Assembly: GCF_000708715.2 (NCBI RefSeq)
Contig: NZ_JENB01000015.1
Location: 80,890 to 144,889 of the forward strand
DNA length: 64,000 nucleotides
From: Pseudomonas putida W15Oct28
GTDB taxonomy: Bacteria > Pseudomonadota > Gammaproteobacteria > Pseudomonadales > Pseudomonadaceae
Direction of reading: 5' to 3'
The notes below the pieces were generated by a model. That model had not been told where the DNA came from. It ran no database searches and was given only the letters and a program-made list of their open reading frames with translations. Both the position numbers and the translations under genes were made by a program. Below are positions 45,753 to 54,763 of this stretch, in pieces (the first letter of the stretch is position 1; the number at the start of each line of letters is the position of its first letter).

Positions 45753-46322
45753 GTGCGCAAACTGGCTGTGGTAATGGCAGTGCTCGCCCTGGCGGGCTGT
45801 GAGAACGAGGTCGAAGGGGTGCACAAGCAGGTGGCCGAACACCTGCACAACCCCAAGACCGCCAAGTTCGGCAACGTGCGGATCGACACCCAGGGCACCA
45901 TCTGCGGCCAGGTCCGCGGCAAGGACGATGCCGGGCAGTACGAAGCCTACCGCAGCTACGTGGCCATCAAGCGCGACGGCCAGTACGACATCATCGTCGA
46001 CGACAACGGCAACAACCTGCGCATCCGCGAAGTGTGCGGCGGCGCCGACCTGCAGCGCCGTGCCGATGCACTGGCTGGCCAGCCGGCACCAGAAGGCTGG
46101 GATGTGGAAGTGATCCAGGGCGCCAACATGGGCGCGCTCAGCGACATGACCGCACGGCTGATCGAAAAGGGCATCCCGTCTTCGGTGGAATACCGCAACG
46201 GCAAACCGGTGGTGCTGATGGGGCCGTTCCCTACCCGTGAAGAAGCGCAAGCGCGCAAGGACGAAGTGATGGCCAAGCTGGGCACCGATTCGGTGGTCAT
46301 CCAGCACGGCGCAACTCGCTAA
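45753..46322 (+). CDS. Lipoprotein with C-terminal SPOR domain
   Basis: 189 residues from GTG 45753 (VRKLAVVMAVLALAGC), which is preceded by GGAGG. A lipobox (LAGC) anchors it in the envelope. The middle is beta-rich (FGNVRIDTQGTICGQV, a region also seen in DUF-type domains of cell-envelope proteins). The last ~70 residues (WDVEVIQGANMGALSDMTARL...VVLMGPFPTREEAQ) form an SPOR-like fold that binds denuded peptidoglycan. Likely a division-site or envelope protein. Confidence 0.75.
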   Translation: MRKLAVVMAVLALAGCENEVEGVHKQVAEHLHNPKTAKFGNVRIDTQGTICGQVRGKDDAGQYEAYRSYVAIKRDGQYDIIVDDNGNNLRIREVCGGADLQRRADALAGQPAPEGWDVEVIQGANMGALSDMTARLIEKGIPSSVEYRNGKPVVLMGPFPTREEAQARKDEVMAKLGTDSVVIQHGATR

Positions 46323-46362
46323 GCCCGAGGCCACGGGTGGGAGCCCGGAACCTTTGCGGGAC

Positions 46363-46448
46363 TTGTGGGAGCGGGCATGCCCGCGAAGAACCCGGCGCGG
46401 TGGATGGCACGGGCTTCGCCCGTGTTCGCGGGCTCGCCCGCTCCCACA
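46363..46448. repeat. REP-type palindrome
   Basis: Arms TGTGGGAGCGGGCATGCCCG and CGGGCTCGCCCGCTCCCACA, with a GGTGGATGGCACGGGCTTCGCC middle. Same subtype as the tandem cluster at 59353. It is the main content of the ~295-bp gap before the HD hydrolase. Confidence 0.85.
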
Positions 46449-46617
46449 GTGATCGCGCAAACTCTTGGATTTTGAACAAGACAGTTGCTCCCGCAACAGT
46501 TGCATCCACAAAGGCCGCGCCAACCGGGTGTGTGCAGCTTTGTCAGGCGTATGTTAGACATTGTTCACACAAGTTTGGCTATGCTTGGGGGGAAGATGCC
46601 GAACGGGGAGGGGCCTC

Positions 46618-47043
46618 ATGTCTACACTGGAGCGGGCCATTGCCGTGGCCGCCAGAGCGCATGAAGGGCAATACGACAAGGGTGGGGTGGCGTACATCCT
46701 CCACCCGCTACGCGTGATGATGCGGGTGTCCACACCCGAGCAACGGATTGTCGCAGTGCTTCACGATGTGATCGAGGACACCCCGCTGACGTTGTCCGAC
46801 CTGGCGCGCGAGGGTTTTGCGCTGAAAATCCTTGCCGCCTTGCTGGCGCTCAGCCGCCGTGAGGGCGAGCCCTACCAGGACTTCGTGGCACGCCTGGGCG
46901 ATGACCCGTTGGCACGCACCGTCAAGCTGGCCGACCTGGCCGACAACAGTGACCTCTCACGCATTCCCTGCCCTGGCCCCGCCGACCTGGCGCGGCTGGC
47001 CCGTTACCGGGAAGCCAGCGCCTATCTGCAAGCGCTGGCCTGA
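46618..47043 (+). CDS. Small HD-domain hydrolase (MESH1/SpoT hydrolase-like)
   Basis: 141 residues from ATG 46618, preceded by GGGGAGG. RAHEGQYDKGG, YILHPLRV, VLHDVIEDTP and KLADLADN reproduce the metal-binding HD pattern of the SpoT/MESH1 ppGpp hydrolase domain. There is no synthetase domain or TGS/ACT region, so it is a stand-alone small alarmone hydrolase candidate. In other bacteria such proteins may have other nucleotide substrates. Confidence 0.8.
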   Translation: MSTLERAIAVAARAHEGQYDKGGVAYILHPLRVMMRVSTPEQRIVAVLHDVIEDTPLTLSDLAREGFALKILAALLALSRREGEPYQDFVARLGDDPLARTVKLADLADNSDLSRIPCPGPADLARLARYREASAYLQALA

Positions 47044-47046
47044 GGC

Positions 47047-47739
47047 TCAGCCGCACGCCTTGAGGTTGACCGGGCCAACAAACTCGTTACCTCGCCCCAT
47101 CACACAGGCCACCTGCTGGTTGCGTTGCCGCTCCCAAGCCTGCGGCGGGTAGGTCTTGTTCCAGGCCTCGTACAACTGCCGGTCCTGCCTGGACAGGCGC
47201 AGGTTGTACTGCTTGCTCATGTAGAAGTAGGTGCGGGCGATCATGCCGCGGATCGACGGGCGCGGCATGACTTTCTTGGCCTTGAAGTCGACCTGGGTCA
47301 GGCAGCTGCCGTACTGGCCGCGTTGTTCGGGCAGCCAGCCGAAACTGAAGTTGCTGCGGTCACCGTTGACCTCGCCGATGCTCGGCACCAGGTTGTGCAA
47401 GTCGGCTTCTGCGCGTTTGTACACCTCGTCATGCTGCGAGCACTGCTTGCGCCCGCCGCTCTGCCAGCACTGGCGCTGATGGCCGATATGCCAGGCCGGT
47501 ACGATGTGTTCCCACTCGATGCGCGACGCGCGCTGGGCATTCTTGCGCGGTGCATAGCCACAGGACGCCAGGTCGACCTTGTTGCCCTTGTATTTGCAGC
47601 CGCAATAAAACTCGGTCGATTGCGGCGCATAGAGCTTCCAGGCGACCTTCTTGGCCTCCTGGAAGGTGCGCGGGGCGTCGGCTTGCACAAGTGGTGTGGT
47701 CAGTAACAGGCAGGCTGCCGCGAAAAGCGAAACTCTCAT
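47047..47739 (-). CDS. endA: Periplasmic endonuclease I
   Basis: 230 residues with a Sec signal peptide (MRVSLFAAACLLLTTPLVQA). The endonuclease I fold shows CGCKY, RIEWEHIVPAWH (catalytic histidine of the beta-beta-alpha-metal site) and the SNFSFG region, plus paired cysteines. It cuts double-stranded DNA in the periplasm. It is the second gene after the SOS-controlled DUF1654 gene, 6 bp apart. Confidence 0.93.
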   Translation of the reverse strand: MRVSLFAAACLLLTTPLVQADAPRTFQEAKKVAWKLYAPQSTEFYCGCKYKGNKVDLASCGYAPRKNAQRASRIEWEHIVPAWHIGHQRQCWQSGGRKQCSQHDEVYKRAEADLHNLVPSIGEVNGDRSNFSFGWLPEQRGQYGSCLTQVDFKAKKVMPRPSIRGMIARTYFYMSKQYNLRLSRQDRQLYEAWNKTYPPQAWERQRNQQVACVMGRGNEFVGPVNLKACG

Positions 47740-47745
47740 GCGCAG

Positions 47746-47988
47746 TCAGTCTTCCTTCGGTACGGTCCAGAAAACCTGCACGCCGCCATCGTCACGGTGG
47801 GCGAGGGTGACGTTGTCGTTCTCGGCGATTTCCTCGAGCAAGGTCTCCCAGTCATCCGGGCTTTCCTGCTCCAGGCGAAAGATCAGCGCCGCACGGCTGC
47901 GCTGGGCGGTGGGGCTGTTGATGATCTTCTGGATGCGGACACCCAACTGTTCATAGCTGCTCGGAGTGGCGGAGGCGGTGCTGGACAC
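47746..47988 (-). CDS. DUF1654 domain protein
   Basis: 80 residues from GTG 47988, with AAGGAAC before it. SYEQLGVRIQKIINSPTAQRSRAALIFRLEQ and DDWETLLEEIAENDNVTL are characteristic of DUF1654, a helical Pseudomonas family with a C-terminal beta hairpin (VQVFWTVP). A LexA box lies 18 bp upstream of the start, so it is probably an SOS gene, operon-linked to endA. Confidence 0.8.
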   Translation of the reverse strand: MSSTASATPSSYEQLGVRIQKIINSPTAQRSRAALIFRLEQESPDDWETLLEEIAENDNVTLAHRDDGGVQVFWTVPKED

Positions 47989-48006
47989 AGGAAGTTCCTT
48001 ATTTTG

Positions 48007-48022
48007 CTGTATGCACATACAG
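48007..48022. promoter_or_regulatory. LexA (SOS) box upstream of DUF1654-endA
   Basis: CTGTATGCACATACAG, a CTGT-N8-ACAG palindrome. It is close to the start of the DUF1654 gene, where it would block the promoter. The convergent LysR gene end lies about 50 bp further. Confidence 0.88.
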
Positions 48023-48071
48023 TATTTCACTGTAAGTAAATTCGCAACAGCTTGTCAGGCGAAAACTGTGC

Positions 48072-48989
48072 TCAAGCCTGGGCGGATGCGTGTGCAGCGT
48101 TGTCCAGGGTATTCCACAGGCTTCTCATCGTCGGGTTCTGGTTCAACAGCGAACAGTACGAACGGATCTCCAGGCGCGTGCACCATTGGGCGCCGCCGGC
48201 TTGCACCAGCAACCCTCTTTCCAGTTCATCCTGCACAGCGCTGTAGGGCAGCCAGGCTACCCCGTAGCCCTCTACGGCCATGCGCACCAGCAGCATTGCC
48301 ATATCTGCTTCATAGCACCGCTCCAGCGGTGCGATCTCAGGTGCGTTGCGAATGACCACGTCTGCGACTTTTCCCAAAAACGTCGTGGCCGTGTACGCCA
48401 GGTGCGGAATGGGTTTGTTGTTTGCAGAAAGCGTGAACAGCGGCTTGCCATGCGCATTGGGTGCGCACACGGGGATGAACGCGTCATGCCCCAGGGCCAG
48501 GCTGGCGAAGCGTTCAGGGTCCAGCGAGATGGGGGTAAGCGGGTGATGGTAGACGATCATCAGGTCACAGCTGCCTTCTTCAAGGGCGATGACGGCGTCA
48601 TTGATGTTGGCTGCCACTACCCGGGCATTGAAGCGTTCATTGTGCTGCTGGAACTGGCTGAGCCATTTTGGCAAAAAGGTCATGGACAGGCTGTGGGCTG
48701 CGGTGATCTGGATCGAGCGCCCCGGCATCCGCTTGACGTCCCGAAGATCAGCCCGTAGCGCCATCAGTGCGGCAAGCGCCTGGCGCGATTCATCGCAAAA
48801 ACTCTGGCCGGCGGGGGTGAGCTGTACCGGGTAGGTGGCACGATCAACCAGCTCCACACCCACCCACTCTTCGAGCGAGCGGATTCTCCTGGAGAGTGCG
48901 GACTGCGTAACGCACCGCACCTCGGCGGCGCGCGAGAAATTCTTCCACTCGGCGATCGCCAAAAGGTCGTCCAGCCACTTGATCTGCAT
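48072..48989 (-). CDS. LysR-family transcriptional regulator
   Basis: 305 residues. The winged-helix N-terminus WLDDLLAIAEWKNFSRAAEVRCVTQSALSRRI carries the LysR helix-turn-helix. The effector domain follows (IQITAAHSLS...). It resembles the HypT/YjiE subgroup in the N-terminal pattern, but ligand residues are not diagnosable. It is divergent from the symporter-racemase operon and probably controls it. Confidence 0.88.
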   Translation of the reverse strand: MQIKWLDDLLAIAEWKNFSRAAEVRCVTQSALSRRIRSLEEWVGVELVDRATYPVQLTPAGQSFCDESRQALAALMALRADLRDVKRMPGRSIQITAAHSLSMTFLPKWLSQFQQHNERFNARVVAANINDAVIALEEGSCDLMIVYHHPLTPISLDPERFASLALGHDAFIPVCAPNAHGKPLFTLSANNKPIPHLAYTATTFLGKVADVVIRNAPEIAPLERCYEADMAMLLVRMAVEGYGVAWLPYSAVQDELERGLLVQAGGAQWCTRLEIRSYCSLLNQNPTMRSLWNTLDNAAHASAQA

Positions 48990-49129
48990 CGCTGATCTCC
49001 TTCACCAGGCGCACAGTGTAAGCGGGTTCGGACAAGCGCTGATAGCAATGGCTAAAAACTATTCCGAAAACGCATAGGGTCAGCCCTATTAATCATCAAC
49101 TTGCCTTTCGCGTGGCGATAAACTTGCCC

Positions 49130-49154
49130 CACACCCACTCGGTCAGTGGGTGTG
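49130..49154. promoter_or_regulatory. Perfect 10-bp inverted repeat in the LysR/symporter intergenic region
   Basis: CACACCCACT-N5-AGTGGGTGTG, about 60 bp upstream of the symporter start. It could be a 5' UTR hairpin or a regulator site. The LysR-type T-N11-A motif is not obvious in it. Confidence 0.45.
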
Positions 49155-49214
49155 TCTGTCTTTATTTCAATCCTGCCAAGTAGAAGAAATAGAACATCAC
49201 TTGAGGAAACTGTC

Positions 49215-50513
49215 GTGAAAAATAATAAGCTTCCGCGCCGAATTGCCCTGGGTATTGCCCTGGGCGTAGTTGTCGGTTGGGCATGTCATCATTTCGCAGG
49301 AAGCGAGCAAGCCGCGAAGGAAATGGCTGCTTACTTCACCATGGTGACAGACATCTTCCTGCGCCTGATCAAAATGATCATTGCACCGCTGGTGTTCGCC
49401 ACGCTGGTGGGCGGGATTGCCAGCATGGGCAATTCGCGCTCGGTCGGGCGCATCGGCTTTCGTGCCATGGCCTGGTTTGTCTGTGCTTCGGCCATTTCAT
49501 TGGCGATCGGGATGGCGCTGGTCAATTTATTCGAGCCAGGCGCCGGCATAAACATGCAGGTCGCACAGCATGCGGATGCCGTCGCAGTTCCCGTCAATAC
49601 GGGTGACTTCAGCCTGAAAGTATTTATCAGTCATGTATTCCCGCGCAGTATTGCAGAAGCAATGGCGAATAATGAAATACTTCAGATTGTGGTGTTCTCA
49701 TTGTTCTTCGGGTTCGCACTGGCTGGCGTCAACCGTGCCGGGCATACAAAGATTGTTGATTGTATCGACGAACTGTCCAAAGTGATGTTCCGCATTACAG
49801 ACTACGTGATGGCTTTTGCACCCATCGGGGTATTCGCCGCTATTGCTTCGGCAATCACCACCCAAGGCCTGGGTTTGTTGGTCGATTACGGCAAGCTCAT
49901 TGTCGAGTTCTACTTGGGCATCCTTCTTCTGTGGGCTGTGTTGTTCGGTGTGGGCTACCTGTTCCTGGGCAAGTCGGTTTTCACGCTTGGCAAACTGATT
50001 CGCGAGCCGGTCCTGTTGGCGTTCTCGACCGCCAGCAGCGAGGCGGCCTACCCGAAAACCATGGAGGCGCTGGAAAAGTTCGGCGCTCCGAAGCGCGTGT
50101 CCAGCTTCGTCTTGCCGCTGGGCTACTCGTTCAACCTCGATGGCTCGATGATGTACCAGGCATTCGCCATCATGTTCATCGCCCAGGCTTACAACATCGA
50201 CCTCAGCTTCACCCAGCAGGTGTTGATCCTTTTGACACTGATGATCACCAGCAAGGGCATGGCCGGTGTTGCGCGCGCCTCGGTGGTGGTGGTCGCGGCG
50301 ACCTTGCCGATGTTCAACCTGCCAGAGGCGGGCCTGCTGCTGATCATCGGTATCGATCAGTTCCTCGACATGGCGCGTACCGCTACCAATGTCGTGGGCA
50401 ACAGCATCGCCACGGCTGTAGTCGCCAAGTCTGAGCCACAGTCCGAGCCGGATGAGGCAGGTGAGACCACAGCCCAACCGTCCACCCTCGACCGCTCAGT
50501 ATCGGTCGCCTGA
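49215..50513 (+). CDS. Dicarboxylate/amino acid:cation symporter (GltP-like)
   Basis: 432 residues from GTG 49215, with GAGGAAAC upstream. SLFFGFALAGVNRAG, the serine-rich AFSTASSEAAYPK loop and SFNLDGSMMYQAF match the DAACS family fold (eight segments plus HP1/HP2). The SSSE-like loop is variant (STASSEAA). Next gene, 11 bp on, is a fused aspartate racemase, so D- or L-Asp/Glu uptake is a plausible role. Confidence 0.9.
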   Translation: MKNNKLPRRIALGIALGVVVGWACHHFAGSEQAAKEMAAYFTMVTDIFLRLIKMIIAPLVFATLVGGIASMGNSRSVGRIGFRAMAWFVCASAISLAIGMALVNLFEPGAGINMQVAQHADAVAVPVNTGDFSLKVFISHVFPRSIAEAMANNEILQIVVFSLFFGFALAGVNRAGHTKIVDCIDELSKVMFRITDYVMAFAPIGVFAAIASAITTQGLGLLVDYGKLIVEFYLGILLLWAVLFGVGYLFLGKSVFTLGKLIREPVLLAFSTASSEAAYPKTMEALEKFGAPKRVSSFVLPLGYSFNLDGSMMYQAFAIMFIAQAYNIDLSFTQQVLILLTLMITSKGMAGVARASVVVVAATLPMFNLPEAGLLLIIGIDQFLDMARTATNVVGNSIATAVVAKSEPQSEPDEAGETTAQPSTLDRSVSVA

Positions 50514-50524
50514 GGAATAGGCTC

Positions 50525-52003
50525 ATGACGTCGAAGAAGGCAGCTGCGCAGCAACCCCTTTCGCACAAGATCGGGATTGTCGGGGGGCTTGGAGCGCTTG
50601 CGGGTGGCGACTTGTTCTACAAGCTTGTGAAGTCGCGGGCAGTGCTGGAGGACCAGGGGCGTTTTCATTTCCTGCTCGAGCAACATCCGTTCAAGGGCGT
50701 ACAGCTGCCCCTGGACGCTAACGCGAGCATGACATCGCGAAAGTTCTATGCCTTCGAGGTGTGCAGGTCGTTCGAAGCGAGCGGGGTGGATGCAATCATG
50801 CTGCCGTGTTTCGCCAGCCAGACGTTTCGTGCAGAGATTCAGGACGAGCTGGGCATCCCTGTGCTGGACATGATGGAAAGCCTGGTACAGCACATCCGCC
50901 AGATCGCCGTGTCGGGCAGCACGCTGGGTGTGCTTGCTTCGGATTACGTGCGCCATTCCGGGCTCTTCGAGCGGGCGTTGGGCGCCGAGTACGCAGTGGT
51001 GTACCCCGATGCGCAGGCACAAGCCGCGCTCATGCAGGCCATGTATGGGGGCAACGGCATCAAGGACGGGCATCTGGACGGGGTACCGCTGGAGTCGGTG
51101 TACCAGGCCTGCCTGTCGGTGCAGGTACAAGGGGCGGCACTGATCGTGCCTGGCATGACCGAGCTGTCCCTGGTGTGCGCCGACCTGCAGCGCCGTGGTA
51201 TCACGGCGCTCGACATCAACGACCTTTACGCCACGTTTGCCACGCAAGGTTCAGGTGAGCCACGTGACCTGCCGTTCAAGCTGGGTATCGTGGGTGGTGT
51301 CGGCCCCGCAGCGACGGTTGATTTCATGGGCAAGGTGGTTGCCAGCACACCGGCAGGTCGTGACCAGGACCATATCAAGATGGTGGTGGAGCAGAACCCG
51401 CAAATACCGGACCGCACGGCCAATCTGCTGAATGATGAGGCGGACCCGACGATGGCCATGTACGCGACCTGCAAGCGGCTGGAGAGCGCGGGTGCCAACG
51501 CCATTGCAATCCCGTGCAATACCGCCCATGCGTTCGTCGAGCGTATCCAGGAGCACCTGCGCGTGCCGATCGTCAACATGCTTACCGAAACGGTCGACTG
51601 GATAAAGCACACGTATGGCTCAGACAAGGTTATCGGCTTGCTGGCCACCTCAGGGACCGTCGCCAGCCAGGTCTATCACCAGGCTGCGAGCCGTGCAGGG
51701 CTTGAGGTGATCGTGCCGGCGCCGGATTACCAGAAGCTGGTGATGGAGGCTATATACGGTGAGCGCGGCATCAAGGCAGGTTTCACGGACGGGCTGTGCC
51801 GGGATCAGTTGCTGATTGCTGCCGAGCATCTCGCAGAGGTCGGGGCAGAGGTGTTGATACTGGGCTGTACAGAGCTGCCGTTGGTGCTCAGCCACTGTGA
51901 TGGCTATGACCTGAATGGCAGGGTGGTTGCGCTTGTGGACCCGACGATGATCCTGGCGCGCAGATGTGTAGCGCTGGCGCATAAGCTGCCTGTTGAGCAA
52001 TGA
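50525..52003 (+). CDS. Tandem fused aspartate/glutamate racemase-family protein
   Basis: 492 residues that contain two racemase halves (about 14-240 and 252-492). Each starts KIGIVGG/LGIVGG and ends in a C-terminal TEL segment. The second half has both catalytic cysteines, Cys331 (IAIPCNTAHAF) and Cys448 (LILGCTELPLV). The first half keeps Cys95 (MLPCFASQTF) but has Gly210 where the second cysteine should be (IVPGMTELSLV). The first half is therefore probably inactive or changed in stereochemistry. Its neighbours are the symporter and LysR regulator. Confidence 0.88.
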   Translation: MTSKKAAAQQPLSHKIGIVGGLGALAGGDLFYKLVKSRAVLEDQGRFHFLLEQHPFKGVQLPLDANASMTSRKFYAFEVCRSFEASGVDAIMLPCFASQTFRAEIQDELGIPVLDMMESLVQHIRQIAVSGSTLGVLASDYVRHSGLFERALGAEYAVVYPDAQAQAALMQAMYGGNGIKDGHLDGVPLESVYQACLSVQVQGAALIVPGMTELSLVCADLQRRGITALDINDLYATFATQGSGEPRDLPFKLGIVGGVGPAATVDFMGKVVASTPAGRDQDHIKMVVEQNPQIPDRTANLLNDEADPTMAMYATCKRLESAGANAIAIPCNTAHAFVERIQEHLRVPIVNMLTETVDWIKHTYGSDKVIGLLATSGTVASQVYHQAASRAGLEVIVPAPDYQKLVMEAIYGERGIKAGFTDGLCRDQLLIAAEHLAEVGAEVLILGCTELPLVLSHCDGYDLNGRVVALVDPTMILARRCVALAHKLPVEQ

Positions 52004-52049
52004 ATCTGCCTCTGTTGAGGGGGAAAGTCATTGGTTGCCTGGTAAATCC

Positions 52050-52172
52050 TGGGGCTGCTTTGCAGCCCTATCGCGACACAAGGCCGCTCCCACAGGTAAC
52101 TGCATAAGCCTGAAGCGTGCGCGGTCCCTGTGGGAGCGGCCTTGCGTCGCGATAGGGGCGCAAAGCGCCCCC
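52050..52172. repeat. REP-type palindrome
   Basis: GCGACACAAGGCCGCTCCCACAG-type arm and its reverse complement (with one or two mismatches), spacer about 30 bp. Confidence 0.85.
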
Positions 52173-52184
52173 AAAATCACAATC

Positions 52185-53174
52185 TCAAACGCAGCTCTCC
52201 AGCCGGTCCAGCAACACCTGCGGCACCTCGATGAAATCACTGCGCACTTGCCGTTCCTGTATCCGCCGCTGCCCTGGCAAGCGCACGCCCGGTTGCGCCA
52301 GCATGGCAGCGAACAACGCCTCGACATGGCCCAGGTAACCCGCACCAAACCGTTGCGGGTCAATCAGCAACAACAAGTGCGCCACCCCGGGCGCGTCGCC
52401 CTCTGCATCGAAGAACGAACTGGCCTGGAAACCAAAATGGCTGCCAGTCAGGCCCGCCGTCAGCAGCTCCACCATCATCGCCAGTGCGGCACCTTTGGCA
52501 TCGCCCATGGGCACCATGCTGCCGGCCAGCGCCGCCTGCGGGTCGGTGGTGTCGTTGCCGGCGCTGTCGATGGCCCAGCCGGCCGGAATCGGCGTGCCCG
52601 CTTGCCGGGCCAGCATCACCTTGCCGCGGGCGACCTTCGACAGCGACAGGTCGATGACAACGGGGTCTGCACCCCGGCGTGGCGAAGCGAAGGCAATGGG
52701 GTTGGTGCCAAACAGCGGCGTTCGCCCGCCCCATGGCGCCATCGCGGCGGGCGCATTGCTCAGCGCCAGTGCCAGCAGCCCCTCGCGTGCGGCCCGTTCC
52801 ACCGGTTGCCCGGCCACGCCGAAGTGGTGCGAGCGGCCGATGGCCAACGCCGCGATACCCAGGCGGCGCGCGGTGGCCATCGCCGGGCCCAGGCCTGCAT
52901 CGATGGCCGCAAACGCCAGGCCGTGGCAGGCGTCGACGCGTACGACTGCCCCTTCCACCTGCACGTTGGGCTCGGCCTTGGCGTCAACCTTGCCGGTGGC
53001 CATCTGTTCCAGGTAGAACGGCAAACGTGACAGGCCATGGGAGGGCAGGCCTTCGCGCTCGGCCTGCACCAGGGCATGTGCGCAACTTTGCGCGGCGCTT
53101 TCCGGCATGCCGGCGCTGCGCAGGGCCTGCATGGCAAGTTCATGTGCATGGCGAACGCTGATTTGCACAGTCAT
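52185..53174 (-). CDS. Ldh/ComC-family NAD(P)-dependent 2-hydroxyacid dehydrogenase
   Basis: 329 residues of the malate/L-lactate/ureidoglycolate dehydrogenase fold (unrelated to classical LDH). Landmarks are EREGLPSHGLSRLPFYLEQM with the catalytic histidine region, SHHFGVAGQ (catalytic His), LFGTNPIAFASP, and DIDPLMGDAKGAALAMMVELL-like MGDAKG near the C-terminus. Members reduce 2-oxoacids, including piperideine-2-carboxylate, sulfopyruvate and others. It is grouped with a DctA-type symporter and UxaA/Suy-type lyase genes. Confidence 0.85.
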   Translation of the reverse strand: MTVQISVRHAHELAMQALRSAGMPESAAQSCAHALVQAEREGLPSHGLSRLPFYLEQMATGKVDAKAEPNVQVEGAVVRVDACHGLAFAAIDAGLGPAMATARRLGIAALAIGRSHHFGVAGQPVERAAREGLLALALSNAPAAMAPWGGRTPLFGTNPIAFASPRRGADPVVIDLSLSKVARGKVMLARQAGTPIPAGWAIDSAGNDTTDPQAALAGSMVPMGDAKGAALAMMVELLTAGLTGSHFGFQASSFFDAEGDAPGVAHLLLLIDPQRFGAGYLGHVEALFAAMLAQPGVRLPGQRRIQERQVRSDFIEVPQVLLDRLESCV

Positions 53175-53198
53175 GGGGGTGGCTCCTTGCAGCGGGCT

Positions 53199-54500
53199 TC
53201 AGGGTTTTTTCTGCGACAGGTTCAGCGGTGCCTGATCAAGCACAGGCAAACGCCCAGGGGCAGCCAGTTCGGCGCGCGCCTTGGCCAGGTCGAGCTTGCC
53301 TTCCCAACGGGCAATCGCCAGGGTGCCGACCACGTTGCCCATCATGTTGGTCAGCGCCCGCACCTCATTGAGGATGCGGTCGATGCCCAGAATCAGCGTA
53401 ATGGCTGCCACCGGGATGATGTCGTGGCTGGCCAGCGTTGCGGTCAGCACGATCAGCGCTGCGCCAGCCACCCCTGCGCCGCCCTTGGAAGTCACCAGCA
53501 GGATCACCAGCAGGCTCAGTTGCTGGCCCCATGACAAGTCGATGTTCAGTGCTTGCGCCAAAAACAACGAGGCCATGGTCAGGTAGATGGCGGCGCCGTC
53601 GAGGTTGAACGAGTAACCGGTAGGCAGCACCAGGCCGATCACCGATTTGTCGCAGCCCAGCCGTTCCAGTTTCTGCATCAGCCGCGGCAGTACCGACTCG
53701 GTGGTGGAGGTGCCCAGCACGATCAGCAGCTCTTCGCGCAGGTACTTGATCAGCGACCAGATGTTGATGCCACAAGCAAAGCTGATCGAGCCCAGGACTA
53801 TGCCGATGAACAGCAGGCTGGTGACGTACAGGCAGACGATCAGCAAGCCCATCTGCTGCAACGCCCCGATGCCGTACTTGCCGATGGTGAACGCCATGGC
53901 CCCGAACGCCCCGATGGGGGCCAGCCACATGATCATGCCGACGATGCGCAACAGGGTTTCGCCAAACTGCTCGATCACCCGCGCGGCCAGCCGGCTGCGC
54001 CTGGACATGCCGGACAGCGCCACGCCGAACAGCACCGAGAACAGCAGCACCTGCAACAGGTTGCCGCTGGCGAAGGCACCGACCACCGAGTTGGGGATCA
54101 GCTGGGTCAGCAGGCTGGAGGACTCCTGCGCATGCACCTGGTCAAGGTATTGCGACATGGCGCCACCGTCCAGGCTGGCCGGGTCGATGTTCATGCCGGC
54201 GCCAGGCTGCACCAGGTTGGCGATGATCATGCCCAGCAACAGCGCCAGGGTGGTCACCACCTCGAAGTACATGAAGGTCTTGAAGCCGACCTTGCCCAGT
54301 TCCTTCAGGCTTTCCATGCGCGCAACGCCGATGGCCACGGTGCAGAAGATCACCAGGGTGATGAGCATCTTGATCAGGCGGATGAACGTATCGCCCAGCG
54401 GCTTCATTTCGACCCCGAGCGAGGGCCAGCAGTAGCCCAGGGCGATGCCGGCGATCAGGCCGATCACCACCTGGACGTACAGGTTCTTGAGAATTTTCAC
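53199..54500 (-). CDS. dctA: C4-dicarboxylate:cation symporter, DctA-like
   Basis: 433 residues. Strong similarity in layout to DctA: MKPLGDTFIRLIKMLI, VQPGAGMNIDPASLDG, LGTSTTESVLPRLMQKLERLG and TGYSFNLDGAAIYLTM. Eight transmembrane segments plus two re-entrant hairpins. It imports fumarate, malate or succinate, and in this cluster perhaps a related organic acid. It is cotranscribed with the Ldh-family gene 24 bp downstream. Confidence 0.92.
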   Translation of the reverse strand: MKILKNLYVQVVIGLIAGIALGYCWPSLGVEMKPLGDTFIRLIKMLITLVIFCTVAIGVARMESLKELGKVGFKTFMYFEVVTTLALLLGMIIANLVQPGAGMNIDPASLDGGAMSQYLDQVHAQESSSLLTQLIPNSVVGAFASGNLLQVLLFSVLFGVALSGMSRRSRLAARVIEQFGETLLRIVGMIMWLAPIGAFGAMAFTIGKYGIGALQQMGLLIVCLYVTSLLFIGIVLGSISFACGINIWSLIKYLREELLIVLGTSTTESVLPRLMQKLERLGCDKSVIGLVLPTGYSFNLDGAAIYLTMASLFLAQALNIDLSWGQQLSLLVILLVTSKGGAGVAGAALIVLTATLASHDIIPVAAITLILGIDRILNEVRALTNMMGNVVGTLAIARWEGKLDLAKARAELAAPGRLPVLDQAPLNLSQKKP

Positions 54501-54727
54501 GGTTGTTTCTCCAGGAGCGAATACCCCGCGCCAAGCTGGCTGATCAGGGCAGGGGAGCAGGTTCGGGTCTTTTGCGCGGCACGCGGGTGCTCACTACGGT
54601 CGTCGTGGCTGCGTGGGCTTGGGGAGAAACACCGGAGGGGGCAGGGCATCAGGGCAGAGCGGTTTCATGAAGGTCTCCATTTATGGTTGTTGTGAGACGT
54701 ACTTCTTGAACGCAGGCAGAAACAAAC

Positions 54728-54756
54728 GCCGTTGCCTGATGAGGCAGGCAACGGCG
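54728..54756 (-). terminator. Terminator after the UxaA/SuyB-like gene
   Basis: A perfect 12-bp stem CGCCGTTGCCTG/CAGGCAACGGCG with a 5-base loop. The minus strand continues TTTGTTTCT, so it ends the lyase transcript before the symporter gene. Confidence 0.8.
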
Positions 54757-54763
54757 CGGCAGG

